Source of the DNA: Candidatus Thioglobus sp.
Lineage (GTDB): Bacteria; Pseudomonadota; Gammaproteobacteria; PS1; Thioglobaceae
Direction: 5' to 3'
Length of the DNA stretch: 9,120 bases
Assembly (NCBI GenBank): GCA_003978285.1
Contig: QOAB01000112.1
Span: forward strand, 1 to 9,120
In this document: piece by piece, positions 1 through 7,110 of the stretch
Layout of the letters: each line of letters starts with the position of its first letter
Numbering within the stretch: position 1 is the first letter of the stretch
Program-made: the position numbers and the translations under genes
The notes under the pieces: generated by a model
What the model was told of the DNA's origin: nothing
The model's input: only the letters and a program-made list of their open reading frames with translations
Database searches by the model: none

Positions 1-1
1 T

Positions 2-688
2 CAAAAAGTAAATCCAAAAGGTATTAGATTAGGCATCGTTAAAGATTGGGATTCTAAGTGGTATGCAAATTCTCAAGATTATCCTAAGTACTTATTATCT
101 GATATCGAAGTTAGAGATTTCTTATTTGAGAAATTAAAATCTGCTTCTGTTAGTCGCGTTCAAATTGAACGTCTAGCTAACAATGCTAAAGTTGTGATTC
201 ATACAGCACGTCCTGGCATTGTTATTGGTAAGAAAGGTGCTGATATTGAGCAACTTAAAACCATCGTATCTAAAATGATGGGTATTCCAGTACATATTAG
301 TATTGAAGAAATTAAAAAGCCTGAACTAGACGCGCGTCTAGTGGCTGAAAACATTGCACAACAGTTAGAAAAGCGTGTGATGTACCGTCGTGCGGTTAAG
401 CGTGTATTGGGTAATGCAACACGTCTAGGCGCTCAAGGTATTAAGGTCATGGTAAGTGGCCGATTAAATGGTGCTGAGATTGCACGTTCTGAATGGTACC
501 GTGAAGGTCGTGTACCTTTGCATACATTTAGAGCAGACGTTGATTATTCATCATATGGTGCAAATACACAATACGGTGTAATCGGTATTAAAGTTTGGAT
601 CTTTAAAGGTGAAATCTTAGATCACAAAAAAGGAACATTGGATGAGGTTGCTCGTCGTGGTGCAACAACTCAACTAGGCAAGAAGTAA
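2..688 (+). CDS. rpsC: 30S ribosomal protein S3 (5' partial)
   Basis: S3 sits at the mRNA entry channel on the head of the 30S subunit, contacts S10 and S14, and contributes to mRNA unwinding. The frame is open from base 2 and the first visible residues ([11 protein letters not shown]) correspond to residue 3 onward of S3, so only about two codons (Met-Gly) lie outside the window. 228 residues are visible, giving about 230 in total against 233 in E. coli. The KH RNA-binding domain shows its GKKG loop at visible residues 76-79, and the C-terminal S3 domain carries the conserved [16 protein letters not shown] and [14 protein letters not shown] blocks. The C-terminal tail differs from E. coli, as is usual for this protein. 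The gene ends 11 bases before rplP. Internal GTG codons, such as the one at 194, are not the start, because the conserved N-terminus is encoded upstream of them. Confidence 0.98.
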   Translation, partial: QKVNPKGIRLGIVKDWDSKWYANSQDYPKYLLSDIEVRDFLFEKLKSASVSRVQIERLANNAKVVIHTARPGIVIGKKGADIEQLKTIVSKMMGIPVHISIEEIKKPELDARLVAENIAQQLEKRVMYRRAVKRVLGNATRLGAQGIKVMVSGRLNGAEIARSEWYREGRVPLHTFRADVDYSSYGANTQYGVIGIKVWIFKGEILDHKKGTLDEVARRGATTQLGKK

Positions 689-699
689 AGGACTGAAAA

Positions 700-1110
700 A
701 TGCTACAACCTAAACGTACAAAATTTAGAAAAATGATGAAAGGCCGTAATCGCGGTCTAGCCACTGGCCACAAGGTTAGTTTTGGTGAAATCGGTTTGCA
801 AGCTGTTGGTAGATGTCGTATGACAGCTAGACAAATCGAATCAGCACGTCGTGCAATGACACGCCATGTGAAACGTCAAGGTAAGATTTGGATTCGCGTA
901 TTCCCAGACAAGCCAATTACTAAAAAACCATTAGAAGTTCGAATGGGTAAAGGTAAAGGTAGTGTTGAATATTGGGTAGCTCAAATTAAGCCAGGTCAAA
1001 TGTTGTTCGAAATGCAAGGTGTTGATGAGACTATTGCAAGAGAAGCGTTTGCATTGGCAGCAGCTAAATTACCAGTAAAAACAACAGTAGTTAAACGGAC
1101 GGTGATGTAA
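700..1110 (+). CDS. rplP: 50S ribosomal protein L16
   Basis: L16 binds 23S rRNA near the peptidyl transferase centre and the A-site tRNA elbow and is needed for late 50S assembly. The 136-residue length equals that of E. coli L16, and the N-terminus ([19 protein letters not shown]) and the segment [15 protein letters not shown] are family hallmarks. Arg81, the residue that E. coli hydroxylates through the oxygenase RoxA/YcfD, is present in the same position; whether it is modified here cannot be seen. A Shine-Dalgarno AAGGA at 688-692 begins on the last base of the rpsC stop codon and lies 7 bases before the ATG. The stop codon shares its last base with the start of rpmC (TAATG), which suggests translational coupling. 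Confidence 0.99.
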   Translation: MLQPKRTKFRKMMKGRNRGLATGHKVSFGEIGLQAVGRCRMTARQIESARRAMTRHVKRQGKIWIRVFPDKPITKKPLEVRMGKGKGSVEYWVAQIKPGQMLFEMQGVDETIAREAFALAAAKLPVKTTVVKRTVM

Positions 1111-1298
1111 TGGATATTAAAGAATTAAGAGAGCAAGATGTCTCACAATTAAACGAAACGCTAATGACGCTTTTGAAAGAGCACTTTGAGTTGCGTATGC
1201 AGCACAAAACTTCACAGTTAGGTGATCCTACTAAGTTGGGAAAAACCAAAAGAACCATTGCACAAGTTAAAACAATAATTAAAGAGAAACAAGCATGA
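1110..1298 (+). CDS. rpmC: 50S ribosomal protein L29
   Basis: L29 is a small helical hairpin protein near the polypeptide exit tunnel, next to L23, and helps form the docking site for nascent-chain factors. At 62 residues it is close to the 63 of E. coli. Two helices are readable: an N-terminal one (about residues 3-35, with the conserved LREQDVSQL and HFELRMQ blocks) and a C-terminal one (about 42-61, [17 protein letters not shown]). The start overlaps the rplP stop by one base (TAATG) and the stop overlaps the rpsQ start by four (ATGA). Its expression is therefore probably coupled to both neighbours. The gene order L16-L29-S17 is the conserved end of the S10 operon. Confidence 0.98.
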   Translation: MDIKELREQDVSQLNETLMTLLKEHFELRMQHKTSQLGDPTKLGKTKRTIAQVKTIIKEKQA

Positions 1299-1561
1299 GT
1301 GATAATAAAGTAGAACGCGTACTAATGGGTACGGTTGTAAGTGCGGGTCGTGATAAGACGATTGCCGTAATGATCGAGCGTAAAGTTAGACACCCAATTT
1401 ATAAAAAGTACATCAAACGTAGTACTAAGGTTCATGCACACGATGAAAATAACGAATGTAGTTTAGGTGATACAGTCAGAGTAGTGGAAGCAAAGCCGTT
1501 CTCTAAGACTAAACATTGGGCATTGTTAGAAGTCGTTGAGAAATCAGTTTCGATTGATTAA
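1295..1561 (+). CDS. rpsQ: 30S ribosomal protein S17
   Basis: S17 is a primary 16S rRNA-binding protein with an OB fold that helps organise the 5' domain of the 30S body. The 88 residues compare with 84 in E. coli; the extra ones lie mainly at the N-terminus and in a slightly longer C-terminus. Conserved S17 blocks are [19 protein letters not shown] (about residues 33-51), NNEC, GDTVRV and PFSKTKHW. The ATG overlaps the rpmC stop by four bases (ATGA), so translation probably continues by reinitiation. In E. coli this is the last gene of the S10 operon. Here only 28 bases separate it from rplN, with no terminator-like hairpin in between. Confidence 0.98.
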   Translation: MSDNKVERVLMGTVVSAGRDKTIAVMIERKVRHPIYKKYIKRSTKVHAHDENNECSLGDTVRVVEAKPFSKTKHWALLEVVEKSVSID

Positions 1562-1589
1562 TTTATAGCATATTAAAAGAGAATAAGAC

Positions 1590-1958
1590 ATGATTCAAAT
1601 GCAAACAAAACTTCATATTGCGGACAACAGCGGTGGTGTTAAAGCAATGTGTATTAAAGTACTAGGTGGCTCTAAGCGTCGTTATGCCGGTATTGGTGAT
1701 GTGATTAAAGTCAGTATCAAAGAAGCTTCACCACGCGGTAAAGTTAAAAAAGGTGACGTTTATGATGCTGTTGTTGTGCGTACAGCACATGGCGTTCGTC
1801 GTACTGATGGTTCTCGCATCCGTTTTGATAGTAATGCATGTGTGCTTTTAAACACTAAACTTGAGCCAGTTGGTACGCGTATTTTTGGCCCAGTTACTCG
1901 TGAATTACGTAACAAGCAATTTATGAAGATTGTGTCATTAGCACCAGAGGTACTGTAA
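1590..1958 (+). CDS. rplN: 50S ribosomal protein L14
   Basis: L14 is a five-stranded beta-barrel protein of the 50S subunit that contributes to intersubunit bridges and is the docking site of the silencing factor RsfS. Length is 122 residues against 123 in E. coli. Recognisable blocks are ADNSGG (residues 12-17), [18 protein letters not shown], the loop [21 protein letters not shown] and the C-terminal [10 protein letters not shown]...[11 protein letters not shown] purine-rich AAGAGA at 1577-1582 serves as the Shine-Dalgarno element. It is the first gene of the spc group, but the 28-base spacer in front of it leaves no clear room for an independent promoter. Its stop overlaps the rplX start by one base (TAATG). 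Confidence 0.99.
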   Translation: MIQMQTKLHIADNSGGVKAMCIKVLGGSKRRYAGIGDVIKVSIKEASPRGKVKKGDVYDAVVVRTAHGVRRTDGSRIRFDSNACVLLNTKLEPVGTRIFGPVTRELRNKQFMKIVSLAPEVL

Positions 1959-2269
1959 TGCAAAAGATTAAATTAAATGACGAAGTGATCGTTATTGCTG
2001 GCAAGGACAAAGGTTCTACGGGCACAGTCACTAAAATCACTAATATTAAAGTCGTAGTTGAGGGTTTGAATATTGCTAAAAAGCATGTAAAGCCTAATCC
2101 AAATTCTGGCGTAACCGGCGGTATTATTGATACAGAAATGCCAATGGCTATTTCAAATGTAGCAATCTACAACGCCACAACAAAGAAAGCAGACAGAGTT
2201 GGTGTTCGCACTAACAAAGACGGCAACAAAGAAAGATTTTTTAAATCAAACGGCGATTCAATCGTTTGA
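1958..2269 (+). CDS. rplX: 50S ribosomal protein L24
   Basis: L24 is an assembly initiator protein that binds the 5' domain of 23S rRNA and lies near the exit tunnel. The 103 residues match the usual bacterial length (104 in E. coli). The KOW motif is visible at about residues 6-27 (LNDEVIVIAGKDKGSTGTV), followed by the conserved GLNIAKKHVKPNPN and GGIIDTEMPMAISNVAI blocks and a basic C-terminus with KERFFKSNG. The start codon shares its A with the rplN stop codon (TAATG), which implies coupled translation. A 21-base spacer containing the Shine-Dalgarno for rplE follows. Confidence 0.98.
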   Translation: MQKIKLNDEVIVIAGKDKGSTGTVTKITNIKVVVEGLNIAKKHVKPNPNSGVTGGIIDTEMPMAISNVAIYNATTKKADRVGVRTNKDGNKERFFKSNGDSIV

Positions 2270-2275
2270 GCAAGT

Positions 2276-2281
2276 TAAGGA
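2276..2281 (+). promoter_or_regulatory. Shine-Dalgarno that fixes the GTG start of rplE
   Basis: TAAGGA lies 9 bases upstream of the GTG at 2291, whereas no ATG with a comparable site exists near the conserved L5 N-terminus. The site sits in the loop between GTTA (2274-2277, overlapping its first bases) and TAAC (2286-2289), a weak 4-base inverted repeat. In E. coli, S8 represses the spc genes by binding mRNA around the rplE start. This short repeat alone is not enough to claim such a site here. Confidence 0.6.
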
Positions 2282-2290
2282 AAACTAACC

Positions 2291-2842
2291 GTGTCTAGAT
2301 TACAAGAACAATATAAAAAAGAAATTTTACCTGCGCTACAAAAAGAGCTAGGTATGACTAATCCTATGCAAGTACCTAAGATCGAGAAGATCACCATAAA
2401 CATGGGTTTGGGTAGTGCACTAGGTGACAAGAAGATTTTACAAAGTGCATTAGAGGAAATGAGCCTTATTTCTGGCCAAAAACCAATGACTTGTAATGCG
2501 CGTAAGTCAGTCGCAAGTTTCAAATTAAGAGAAGGCAACCCGATTGGTTGTAAGGTAACCCTACGCAAGGAAAGAATGTATGAATTTCTTGATCGTTTGG
2601 TGAATATTGCGATTCCTCGTATTCGTGATTTCCGTGGTTTAAACGAAAAATCATTTGATGGCCGTGGCAACTACAACATGGGTTTAACGGAACAAATCGT
2701 ATTCCCAGAAATTGATTTTGAAAAAGTAACTAGAACACGTGGTATGGATATCGCTATTACAACTTCTGCTACTAACAATGATGACGCTAAGAAACTATTA
2801 GCAATGTTTAATTTCCCATTTAAAGGACAGGAAAATGGCTAA
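2291..2842 (+). CDS. rplE: 50S ribosomal protein L5 (GTG start)
   Basis: L5 binds 5S rRNA together with L18 and L25 and forms part of the central protuberance, contacting the P-site tRNA. At 183 residues it is slightly longer than E. coli L5 (179). Family blocks are [18 protein letters not shown] (about residues 30-47), [21 protein letters not shown], the GCKVTLR strand, [24 protein letters not shown], and the C-terminal [19 protein letters not shown]. Translation is called from GTG at 2291 because it gives the expected N-terminus and has TAAGGA nine bases upstream. This is the only non-ATG start among the complete genes of the window. The 3' end overlaps the start of rpsN by eight bases (2835-2842). 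Confidence 0.97.
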   Translation: MSRLQEQYKKEILPALQKELGMTNPMQVPKIEKITINMGLGSALGDKKILQSALEEMSLISGQKPMTCNARKSVASFKLREGNPIGCKVTLRKERMYEFLDRLVNIAIPRIRDFRGLNEKSFDGRGNYNMGLTEQIVFPEIDFEKVTRTRGMDIAITTSATNNDDAKKLLAMFNFPFKGQENG

Positions 2843-3140
2843 AAAGTCTATGATAAATAGAGACATCAAGCGCACAAAGCTGGTTGAAAAATACCGCACT
2901 AAGCGTCTTGAACTAAAGAAAACTATTAAAAGTGTACACTCTTCTGATGAAGAGCGTTTCCAAGCAACGATTAAGTTGCAGGCACTACCACGTGATGCAT
3001 CACCTACCCGTCAACGTAGTCGTTGTGGTTTAACAGGTCGTCCACATGGTTTCTATCGCAAGTTTGGTCTATCGAGAACAAAATTGAGAGAGCGCACCAT
3101 GAATGGTGAAGTGCCCGGTTTATCTAAAGCAAGTTGGTAG
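2835..3140 (+). CDS. rpsN: 30S ribosomal protein S14, zinc-independent type
   Basis: S14 is a late-binding 30S head protein next to S3 and S10 and is needed for A-site tRNA binding. The 101-residue length and the absence of a CxxC...CxxC zinc ribbon identify the long, zinc-free form typical of Proteobacteria. The signature is [29 protein letters not shown] (about residues 58-86), written here as consecutive conserved blocks RQRSRC, TGRPHGF and KFGLSR. The C-terminus PGLSKASW is also typical. The gene starts inside the last eight bases of rplE, with the Shine-Dalgarno AAAGGA within the rplE coding region, so the two genes are probably translationally coupled. The stop codon TAG is part of the strong ribosome-binding site for rpsH. 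Confidence 0.98.
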   Translation: MAKKSMINRDIKRTKLVEKYRTKRLELKKTIKSVHSSDEERFQATIKLQALPRDASPTRQRSRCGLTGRPHGFYRKFGLSRTKLRERTMNGEVPGLSKASW

Positions 3141-3144
3141 GAGG
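3138..3144 (+). promoter_or_regulatory. Strong Shine-Dalgarno of rpsH, fused with the rpsN stop
   Basis: TAGGAGG is nearly the full complement of the 16S rRNA 3' end and is the strongest ribosome-binding site in the window. Its first three bases are the TAG stop of rpsN. It lies 8 bases before the ATG at 3153, which decides that start over the in-frame ATG two codons later. Confidence 0.85.
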
Positions 3145-3152
3145 AAAATAAT

Positions 3153-3548
3153 ATGAGTATGTCTGATCCAGTTGCTGATATGTTAACCCGCATTCGTAAT
3201 GCGCACATGGTTGATAAGAAGGAAGTCAATATCCCAGCATCAAATTTAAAATCTGCTATCGCAAGTGTGATGCAGCAAGAAGGTTACATTGAGTCATTTA
3301 GCGTTGACGGCGAAGCTGCCGCTAAAACATTAACCATTAAGTTAAAGTACTATGACGACAAACCGGTGATTGATTCATTACAAAGAATCTCTAAGCCAAG
3401 TTTACGTGTGTATGTAAAGAGTACTGAAATGCCAAGCGTTATGAATGGCCTAGGTATTGTAATTGTTTCAACACCTAAGGGTGTAATGACTGGTCAAAAC
3501 GCAGCAGCTGAAAATGTTGGTGGTGAAGTTTTGTGCAGCATTTCTTAA
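3153..3548 (+). CDS. rpsH: 30S ribosomal protein S8
   Basis: S8 is a primary 16S rRNA-binding protein of the 30S central domain; in E. coli it also represses the spc operon by binding its own mRNA. 131 residues are present, against 130 in E. coli. The N-terminus MSMSDPVADMLTRIRNA is typical and supports the first ATG. The C-terminal RNA-binding domain shows ISKPSLRVY, MNGLGIVIVSTPKGVMT and VGGEVLCSI. One oddity is seen at residues 114-121: GQNAAAEN stands where E. coli has DRAARQAG, so the two arginines of that loop are missing although length and the flanking motifs are kept. The family assignment is certain; the effect of the substitutions is not known. Confidence 0.98.
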   Translation: MSMSDPVADMLTRIRNAHMVDKKEVNIPASNLKSAIASVMQQEGYIESFSVDGEAAAKTLTIKLKYYDDKPVIDSLQRISKPSLRVYVKSTEMPSVMNGLGIVIVSTPKGVMTGQNAAAENVGGEVLCSIS

Positions 3549-3563
3549 TTAGGGAGCTATAAG

Positions 3564-4109
3564 ATGTCTAGAATTGCAAAAGCACCAATCGAAATTCCAG
3601 CTGGCGTTGAGGTATCTATTAATGATACAACCATGTCGGTCAAAGGTAAATTAGGCCAATTACAGATGGATATTCACCCATCGGTAGCAATCGCCAATGC
3701 AGAAAATGTACTAACATTTGATATTGCTAAGGCTGAAAAGAAAGATGAAAAGAAAGCATGGGCACAAGCCGGTACGGCAAGAGCCAATACTGCTAATTTG
3801 ATTCAAGGCGTCTCAGTAGGTTGGGAAAAGAAATTAACATTAATCGGTGTTGGTTACCGTGCAAAAGCAATGGGTAAAGTGCTAGATTTAACCCTTGGTT
3901 TTTCACACCCGGTTAAATACGATTTACCCGAAGGTATTACAGCTGAAACACCTTCACAAACAGAAATTATTGTGAAGGGTATGGACAAGCAAAAAGTAGG
4001 ACAAGCGGCTGCTGAAATTAGAGCTTACCGTCCGCCAGAGCCTTACAAAGGTAAAGGTGTGCGCTACACTGACGAATATGTTGTTCGTAAAGAAGCTAAG
4101 AAGAAATAA
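3564..4109 (+). CDS. rplF: 50S ribosomal protein L6
   Basis: L6 lies near the base of the L7/L12 stalk and the sarcin-ricin loop and consists of two homologous alpha/beta domains. The 181-residue length is a few residues above E. coli (177), because of a charged stretch, AKAEKKDEKKA (about residues 55-65), in the first domain. Recognised blocks are MSRIAKAPIEIPAGVEV at the N-terminus, WAQAGTARANTANLIQGV, LIGVGYRAKAMG, LGFSHPV, and the L6 signature in the second domain with RAYRPPEPYKGKGVRY followed by a basic tail. AGGGAG at 3551-3556 is a good Shine-Dalgarno 7 bases before the ATG. It is followed by rplR after 16 bases. Confidence 0.98.
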   Translation: MSRIAKAPIEIPAGVEVSINDTTMSVKGKLGQLQMDIHPSVAIANAENVLTFDIAKAEKKDEKKAWAQAGTARANTANLIQGVSVGWEKKLTLIGVGYRAKAMGKVLDLTLGFSHPVKYDLPEGITAETPSQTEIIVKGMDKQKVGQAAAEIRAYRPPEPYKGKGVRYTDEYVVRKEAKKK

Positions 4110-4125
4110 TATAAGGTATTAAGAT

Positions 4126-4473
4126 ATGAAATTGTCTAAAAAACAAGCTCGCTTGAGAAGAGCAACTAAATTTAGAGCAAAGCATGCTGCAAGAAGTGTA
4201 GAGCGTTTGTGTGTATATAAAACCTCACAACACATCTATGCACAAATTATTAGTGGTTGTGGCACGAAAACATTAGCATCGGCATCAACGTTGACAGCTA
4301 AAGTTAAGAATGGCGGTAATGTTGAAGCAGCAGCTAAGATTGGCGCTGAAATTGCCAAAGCAGCAAAAAAAGCGAAAGTAACGAAAGTCGCTTTTGATCG
4401 TTCTGGCTTTAAGTTTCATGGTCGTGTAAAGGCGTTAGCAGATGCGGCAAGAGACGGCGGATTAGACTTTTAA
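4126..4473 (+). CDS. rplR: 50S ribosomal protein L18
   Basis: L18 binds 5S rRNA and, with L5, anchors it in the central protuberance of the 50S subunit. The 115 residues compare with 117 in E. coli. The basic N-terminal arm ([19 protein letters not shown]) is followed by the core blocks [54 protein letters not shown] and the ending GLDF, all characteristic of bacterial L18. The Shine-Dalgarno is AAGG at 4113-4116, 9 bases upstream of the ATG. The gene stands in its usual place between L6 and S5. Confidence 0.98.
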   Translation: MKLSKKQARLRRATKFRAKHAARSVERLCVYKTSQHIYAQIISGCGTKTLASASTLTAKVKNGGNVEAAAKIGAEIAKAAKKAKVTKVAFDRSGFKFHGRVKALADAARDGGLDF

Positions 4474-4499
4474 AAAAATTATAAACATAGGCGACAATA

Positions 4500-5018
4500 A
4501 TGGCTGAATATAAGAAAAATAATAATAACGACGATAACGAGTATATTGAAAAACTGGTTAATATTCGTCGCGTTGTCAAAGTAGTGAAGGGTGGTCGTAT
4601 TTTTGGCTTCTCAGCACTGGTTGTTGTTGGCGATGGTAATGGTAAAGTGGGTTATGGCACGGGTAAAGCGCGTGAAGTACCTGCTGCAATTCAAAAAGCC
4701 ATGGACAAAGCAAAAAAAGCAATGAAGACGGTACCATTAAAAAACGGCACCCTTTATTACCCGATTACTTCTAGAGTTGGTGCTGCTAATGTTTACATGC
4801 AGCCTGCATCAGAAGGTACGGGTGTTATTGCCGGTGGCCCAATGCGTAGTGTTTTAGAAGCAGTTGGTGTTCACGATATTTTGGCAAAATGTAATGGTAC
4901 GCGTAATCCTATTAGTGTTGTTCGTGCGACTGTTGAGGGTTTAACGTCAATGACATCTCCACAGTCAGTTGCTGCTAAGCGTGGTAAAACTGTTGAGCAA
5001 ATTACTGGGGAAGCATAA
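4500..5018 (+). CDS. rpsE: 30S ribosomal protein S5
   Basis: S5 lies on the solvent side of the 30S subunit next to S4 and S8 and takes part in decoding accuracy, mRNA entry and spectinomycin response. At 172 residues it is slightly longer than E. coli S5 (167). The N-terminal double-stranded-RNA-binding-like domain includes [20 protein letters not shown] (residues 28-47) and [19 protein letters not shown]; the C-terminal domain includes [17 protein letters not shown] and [13 protein letters not shown]. The Lys-Gly-Gly at 30-32 belongs to the spectinomycin-linked loop and looks wild type. Residues 5-13 (KKNNNNDDN) form an unusual Asn/Asp-rich tract in the variable N-terminus. The Shine-Dalgarno is weak (AGG at 4489-4491), and the stop shares its last base with the rpmD start. 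Confidence 0.98.
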   Translation: MAEYKKNNNNDDNEYIEKLVNIRRVVKVVKGGRIFGFSALVVVGDGNGKVGYGTGKAREVPAAIQKAMDKAKKAMKTVPLKNGTLYYPITSRVGAANVYMQPASEGTGVIAGGPMRSVLEAVGVHDILAKCNGTRNPISVVRATVEGLTSMTSPQSVAAKRGKTVEQITGEA

Positions 5019-5338
5019 TGGCTGAAGAAAAGAAGGTAGTAAAAAAAGCAGCACCTAAAAAAGTAGCGGCTAAGAAACCAGCAGCTAAAAAGGCACCTGC
5101 TAAAGCAGCAGCTACAAAAGTTGTAGCGAAAAAGCCAGCTGCTAAAAATGCAGCACCTAAGAAAAACACCGTTAGCGTAACGTTAGTTAAGAGTTTTCAT
5201 GGTCGTCTTCCAACGCATCGTGCAACGATCACTGGTTTGGGCTTAAAGAGAATCAATCACACAGTCGTTTTGCAAGATACGCCAGAAGTGAGAGGCATGA
5301 TTAACAAAGTATCTTACCTACTTAAGGTAGAGGGTTAA
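5018..5338 (+). CDS. rpmD: 50S ribosomal protein L30 with long Lys/Ala-rich N-terminal tail
   Basis: L30 is a small 50S protein that binds 23S rRNA. The core occupies residues 51-106 ([20 protein letters not shown], then [17 protein letters not shown] and [14 protein letters not shown]) and is a normal full-length L30 of about 56 residues. In front of it are 49 extra residues containing 17 Lys and 17 Ala plus Pro and Val, resembling the tails of histone H1-like bacterial proteins. The extension is very probably translated: the only start in frame is the ATG at 5018, which overlaps the rpsE stop (TAATG) and has GGGGAA at 5007-5012 upstream. No in-frame ATG, GTG or TTG lies between it and the core. 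E. coli L30 has 59 residues and no such tail. The tail holds a diverged repeat of 19-residue period. Its role is unknown; extra rRNA contact is the simplest inference. Confidence 0.95.
   Translation: MAEEKKVVKKAAPKKVAAKKPAAKKAPAKAAATKVVAKKPAAKNAAPKKNTVSVTLVKSFHGRLPTHRATITGLGLKRINHTVVLQDTPEVRGMINKVSYLLKVEG
5060..5161 (+). repeat. Diverged direct repeat coding for the L30 tail (57-base period)
   Basis: The two copies are 5060-5104 (residues 15-29, [15 protein letters not shown]) and 5117-5161 (residues 34-48, [15 protein letters not shown]), offset by 57 bases, in the same frame. Eleven of 15 residues agree, yet six of those eleven use different codons. The copies are therefore old and conserved at the protein rather than the DNA level. 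The same tail also begins and ends with AAPKK (residues 11-15 and 45-49). Confidence 0.7.
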
Positions 5339-5343
5339 GAATT

Positions 5344-5787
5344 ATGAGTACTATGCAATTAAATACATTATCACCTGCAGAGGGTGAGAAGCAATCTAGA
5401 AAACGTGTTGGCCGTGGTATCGGCAGTGGCTTTGGTAAAACTTGTGGCCGTGGTCACAAAGGTCAAAAAGCGCGTTCAGGTGGTTTTAGTAAAGTTGGTT
5501 TTGAAGGTGGTCAGATGCCTTTACAGCGTCGTTTACCTAAAGTAGGTTTCTCGTCACGTGTATCCATCATTACTTCACAAGTCACATTATCAGAAATTGA
5601 CAAGTTAGAAGAGAAAGAGATTACGGTTGATGTGTTAAAGCAACACAACTTAGTGACTAAAAATATTAAGCGCGTTAAAGTGATGCTTTCTGGTGAGATT
5701 ACTAGAGCGGTAACCTTAACAGGTATTAAAGCAACCAAAGGCGCACGCGCCGCTATTGAAGCAGCTAAAGGCTCAGTGAGCGAGTAA
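5344..5787 (+). CDS. rplO: 50S ribosomal protein L15
   Basis: L15 is a late-assembly 50S protein with an extended glycine- and lysine-rich N-terminal arm that penetrates the 23S rRNA. Its 147 residues compare with 144 in E. coli. Visible landmarks are [12 protein letters not shown] (residues 5-16), the arm [21 protein letters not shown] (about 20-40), [17 protein letters not shown], and the C-terminal [17 protein letters not shown]. The ATG at 5344 is chosen because GAGGG lies upstream at the proper distance. An in-frame ATG at 5353 would give MQLNTL, matching the E. coli N-terminus exactly, but it has no Shine-Dalgarno, so the protein may be three residues shorter. secY follows after four bases. 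Confidence 0.97.
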   Translation: MSTMQLNTLSPAEGEKQSRKRVGRGIGSGFGKTCGRGHKGQKARSGGFSKVGFEGGQMPLQRRLPKVGFSSRVSIITSQVTLSEIDKLEEKEITVDVLKQHNLVTKNIKRVKVMLSGEITRAVTLTGIKATKGARAAIEAAKGSVSE

Positions 5788-5791
5788 TTCT

Positions 5792-7093
5792 ATGAGTCAA
5801 CCACCCTTAGGCCTTTCACAAGATTTAACCAGACGCATCCTTTTTTTATTGGGTGCGTTAATCGTTTTTAGATTAGGCACGCATATTACTATCCCGTTCA
5901 TCTCGCCGCTTGCACTAGCTTCACTGGTGCAAGACAATCAAGGCACGATTTTGGATATGTTTAATATGTTCTCAGGTGGTGCATTAGAGCGTTTATCTAT
6001 CTTTACTTTGGGCATCATGCCTTATATTTCAGCATCAATTATCATCACATTAATGACGTCAGTTGTGCCAAAGCTCGAGCAACTTAAAAAAGAAGGCGAA
6101 ACTGGCAAACGTAGAATTACACAGTACACCCGTATGGGTACAGTTGTCTTGGCAGTGTTTCAGTCTTACGGTATTTCAATTGCCTTGCAATCACAGTCGG
6201 CTGGTGGTGTGGCGCTAGTAACACAAGGCGGATTTACGTTTAGTTTGGTGACGGTTATTACCTTAACCACAGGCACTTTATTTCTAATGTGGCTCGGTGA
6301 ACAAATTACTGAAAAAGGCATTGGTAACGGTATTTCAATGATTATTTTTGCCGGTATTGTTTCTGGTTTGCCATCAGCATTAGGCTCAACTATGTCACTC
6401 GTATCAACAGGAGAATTGGCCGCTATCTTTGTCGTGATTCTTTTGGCAATGACCTTACTGGTTACTGCCTTTGTGGTGTTTATGGAGCGAGGGCAGCGCC
6501 GTATTACCGTTAACTATGCCAAGCGTCAGCAAGGCCGTAAGATGGTTGGTGGTCAAAGTTCGTACTTACCACTTAAGATTAATATGGCGGGTGTGATTCC
6601 ACCGATTTTCGCTTCAAGTATCATTTTATTCCCAGCAACGTTAGGTGGTTGGTTTTCACAATCAGAAGGCATGGGCTGGTTAGCTGAGTTAACCGCAAGT
6701 ATTTCACCAGGACAACCGCTGTATGTTTTATTTTATGGTTTGGCTATTGTGTTCTTTACCTTCTTCTACACAGCGTTAACCTTTGATTCAAAAGATACGG
6801 CAGACAACTTACGTAAGTCAGGTGGTTTTATTCCAGGTATTCGCCCAGGAAAACACTCAGCAGATTACATCGACTCAGTTATGTCGCGTTTGACAGCTAC
6901 TGGTGCGGTTTATATTACAGCCGTTTGTTTGTTACCAGAATTTTTAATTTTATATTGGAACGTGCCATTTTATTTTGGCGGCACCAGTTTATTGATCATC
7001 GTCGTTGTGGTGATGGATTTTATCGCGCAAGCACAGTCACATTTAATGTCTAATCAGTATGAGTCATTAATGAAAAAGGCTGGTTTAAACTAG
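5792..7093 (+). CDS. secY: Protein translocase channel subunit SecY
   Basis: SecY forms the inner-membrane channel of the SecYEG translocon, through which SecA drives unfolded preproteins and ribosomes insert membrane proteins. The 433 residues contain ten hydrophobic segments at about 16-36, 69-90, 115-135, 150-170, 179-196, 209-230, 263-285, 309-329, 365-388 and 394-413. The plug region is [20 protein letters not shown] (56-75), followed by MPYISASI. The long cytoplasmic C4 loop (231-262) and C5 loop (330-362, with GIRPG and the key Arg351 equivalent to E. coli R357) contact SecA and the ribosome. It is about ten residues shorter than E. coli SecY (443), mainly at the N-terminus. A stop codon in frame at 5777-5779, with no start codon after it, rules out a start upstream of 5792. 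Its Shine-Dalgarno is weak, so coupling to rplO is likely. Confidence 0.99.
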   Translation: MSQPPLGLSQDLTRRILFLLGALIVFRLGTHITIPFISPLALASLVQDNQGTILDMFNMFSGGALERLSIFTLGIMPYISASIIITLMTSVVPKLEQLKKEGETGKRRITQYTRMGTVVLAVFQSYGISIALQSQSAGGVALVTQGGFTFSLVTVITLTTGTLFLMWLGEQITEKGIGNGISMIIFAGIVSGLPSALGSTMSLVSTGELAAIFVVILLAMTLLVTAFVVFMERGQRRITVNYAKRQQGRKMVGGQSSYLPLKINMAGVIPPIFASSIILFPATLGGWFSQSEGMGWLAELTASISPGQPLYVLFYGLAIVFFTFFYTALTFDSKDTADNLRKSGGFIPGIRPGKHSADYIDSVMSRLTATGAVYITAVCLLPEFLILYWNVPFYFGGTSLLIIVVVVMDFIAQAQSHLMSNQYESLMKKAGLN

Positions 7094-7110
7094 AAAGAAG
7101 GTAGGGAACT

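Noticed and set aside
1760..1963. Minus-strand open frame inside rplN
   Set aside because: Antisense to the conserved C-terminal part of L14; no independent evidence.
2275..2670. Open frame on the minus strand opposite rplE
   Set aside because: It lies wholly antisense to the conserved L5 gene, has no ribosome-binding site of note and no recognisable protein features; it is a shadow of the real gene.
4291..4320. TTGACA followed by GGTAAT inside rplR as an internal promoter
   Set aside because: The -10 matches only 4 of 6 bases at 18-base spacing, it lies inside coding sequence, and in an AT-rich genome such matches are expected by chance.
5018..5170. L30 tail as a separate small gene fused by a frameshift or sequencing error
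   Set aside because: The reading frame is continuous from an ATG coupled to rpsE into the L30 core, with no other start for L30, and codon differences between its repeats point to long-term maintenance as protein.
5597..5625. TTGACA inside rplO as a promoter for secY
   Set aside because: No acceptable -10 hexamer at 16-18 bases; the site encodes conserved-position residues of L15.
6890..6918. TTGACA with TATATT/TATTAC inside secY as a promoter for rpmJ
   Set aside because: TATATT is only 15 bases from the -35, and the better spaced TATTAC matches 4 of 6. The start would be almost 200 bases before rpmJ. It cannot be ruled out but is not supported.
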